From GCA-003244245 sp036279835 (GTDB taxonomy: Bacteria > Actinomycetota > Actinomycetes > Mycobacteriales > Pseudonocardiaceae), in NCBI GenBank assembly GCA_036279835.1, contig DASUII010000419.1:1-5088 (forward strand): a DNA stretch of 5,088 nucleotides. The letters are read 5' to 3'. Under the pieces are notes generated by a model that worked only from the letters and a program-made list of their open reading frames with translations, did no database searches and had not been told where the DNA came from. Every line of letters starts with the position of its first letter. The stretch's first letter is position 1. Positions 4,780 through 5,088 of the stretch are shown piece after piece. Both the position numbers and the translations under genes were made by a program.

Positions 4780-5088
4780 CCTTGGCGCTACACACACGTG
4801 CAACCATTGCGTCCGGTGGCAACGCCCGAGCGCCGCGCGGTGCTCACCAGCGTCGCCGAGCGTGTACTGGCGCTTGGACCTGGGCGCTTTGTCCTTCACC
4901 GCTAAGCCGCTCGAAGTGCTCAGCCCATCCTTCGAGCCAAAGCGACTAGCGTCGTGAACTCGACAGTGATGATGGTGGGGTGGATCGTTTCGGGTGGTCT
5001 GACTCTGAACTCGACTGGCCGTGGTGCCTTGGTGTTGATTTGTCGGCTGCCCGGAGCGACCCGCGTTTGTGGTGCCGACCGGCCGGCG
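4780..5088. other. asnB downstream region without an assignable gene
   Basis: After the asnB stop about 309 bases remain with no recognisable protein or RNA gene. The last 140 bases are somewhat less GC-rich than the genes to the left. Several short frames reach the right edge: a plus-strand frame from a GTG at 4954, another plus-strand frame after the TAG at 4947-4949 that reads as acidic, Trp-rich peptide with a possible GTG at 4980, and a minus-strand Ser/Arg-rich frame ending at 4946. They are mutually exclusive and none shows a family motif, so I do not call one. The decamer TGAACTCGAC occurs twice, at 4955-4964 and 5006-5015, 51 bases apart. The edge may be the beginning or end of a gene lying outside the window. 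Confidence 0.4.
4909..4937 (+). terminator. Candidate asnB terminator hairpin
   Basis: GCTCGAAG at 4909-4916 pairs perfectly with CTTCGAGC at 4930-4937, giving an 8-base stem with a 13-base loop. It lies 130 bases after the asnB stop. No T-tract follows, so it would have to be a non-canonical (stem-only) terminator of the kind common in actinobacteria. The distance from the gene lowers confidence. Confidence 0.35.

Noticed and set aside
4609..4899. Minus-strand frame over the asnB 3' end
   Set aside because: Most of it is antisense to asnB and the part beyond the asnB stop shows no family motif.
1..5088. CRISPR array, tRNA, rRNA, riboswitch or complete insertion sequence
   Set aside because: No regularly spaced repeats, no tRNA-like cloverleaf, no rRNA sequence and no transposase motifs with terminal repeats were seen on either strand.

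Overview
The window is high-GC DNA with strongly GC-biased third codon positions, an F420-family (deazaflavin) oxidoreductase gene, a DUF222/HNH-family gene and an actinobacterial-type AsnB. Together these point to an actinomycete chromosome. I would guess Pseudonocardiales (Saccharopolyspora/Amycolatopsis-like), but that rests on protein resemblance recalled from memory and not on a search.

Layout. Positions 1-86 (minus) are the first 28 codons of a probable small membrane protein that runs off the left edge. About 145 bases of non-coding DNA follow, holding a small inverted repeat. A 5'-broken HigA-type antitoxin gene lies at 243-458 (plus). On the minus strand, a remnant of a cation:proton antiporter operon runs from 1916 down to 552: the intact start of a TrkA-C-like regulatory subunit (1916 to ~1839), joined out of frame to the C-terminal two thirds of a CPA2/Kef-type antiporter (~1834-1064), then an apparently intact F420-family oxidoreductase (1067-552) whose ATG overlaps the antiporter stop. 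Diverging from this operon at 1950-2144 (plus) is only the first ~64 codons of an aminoglycoside-phosphotransferase-like gene. A DUF222/HNH protein with a large in-frame internal deletion is at 2679-2185 (minus). Diverging from it across a 165-base intergenic region is a full-length asparagine synthetase gene, asnB, at 2845-4779 (plus). The last 309 bases contain a hairpin and no gene I can name.

How it fits together. asnB is the intact housekeeping gene: glutamine-dependent conversion of aspartate to asparagine. The oxidoreductase also looks intact. The other recognisable genes of the left half, apart from the cut-off gene at the edge, are all broken: higA, the antiporter regulatory subunit, the antiporter, aph and hnh. 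Most look like deletion scars and not point-mutation decay, because the remaining pieces still match their families well. I read 243-2679 as an accessory segment that has collapsed through several separate deletions next to a conserved asnB. I do not see a new multi-gene system here; the most informative signal is the series of junctions.
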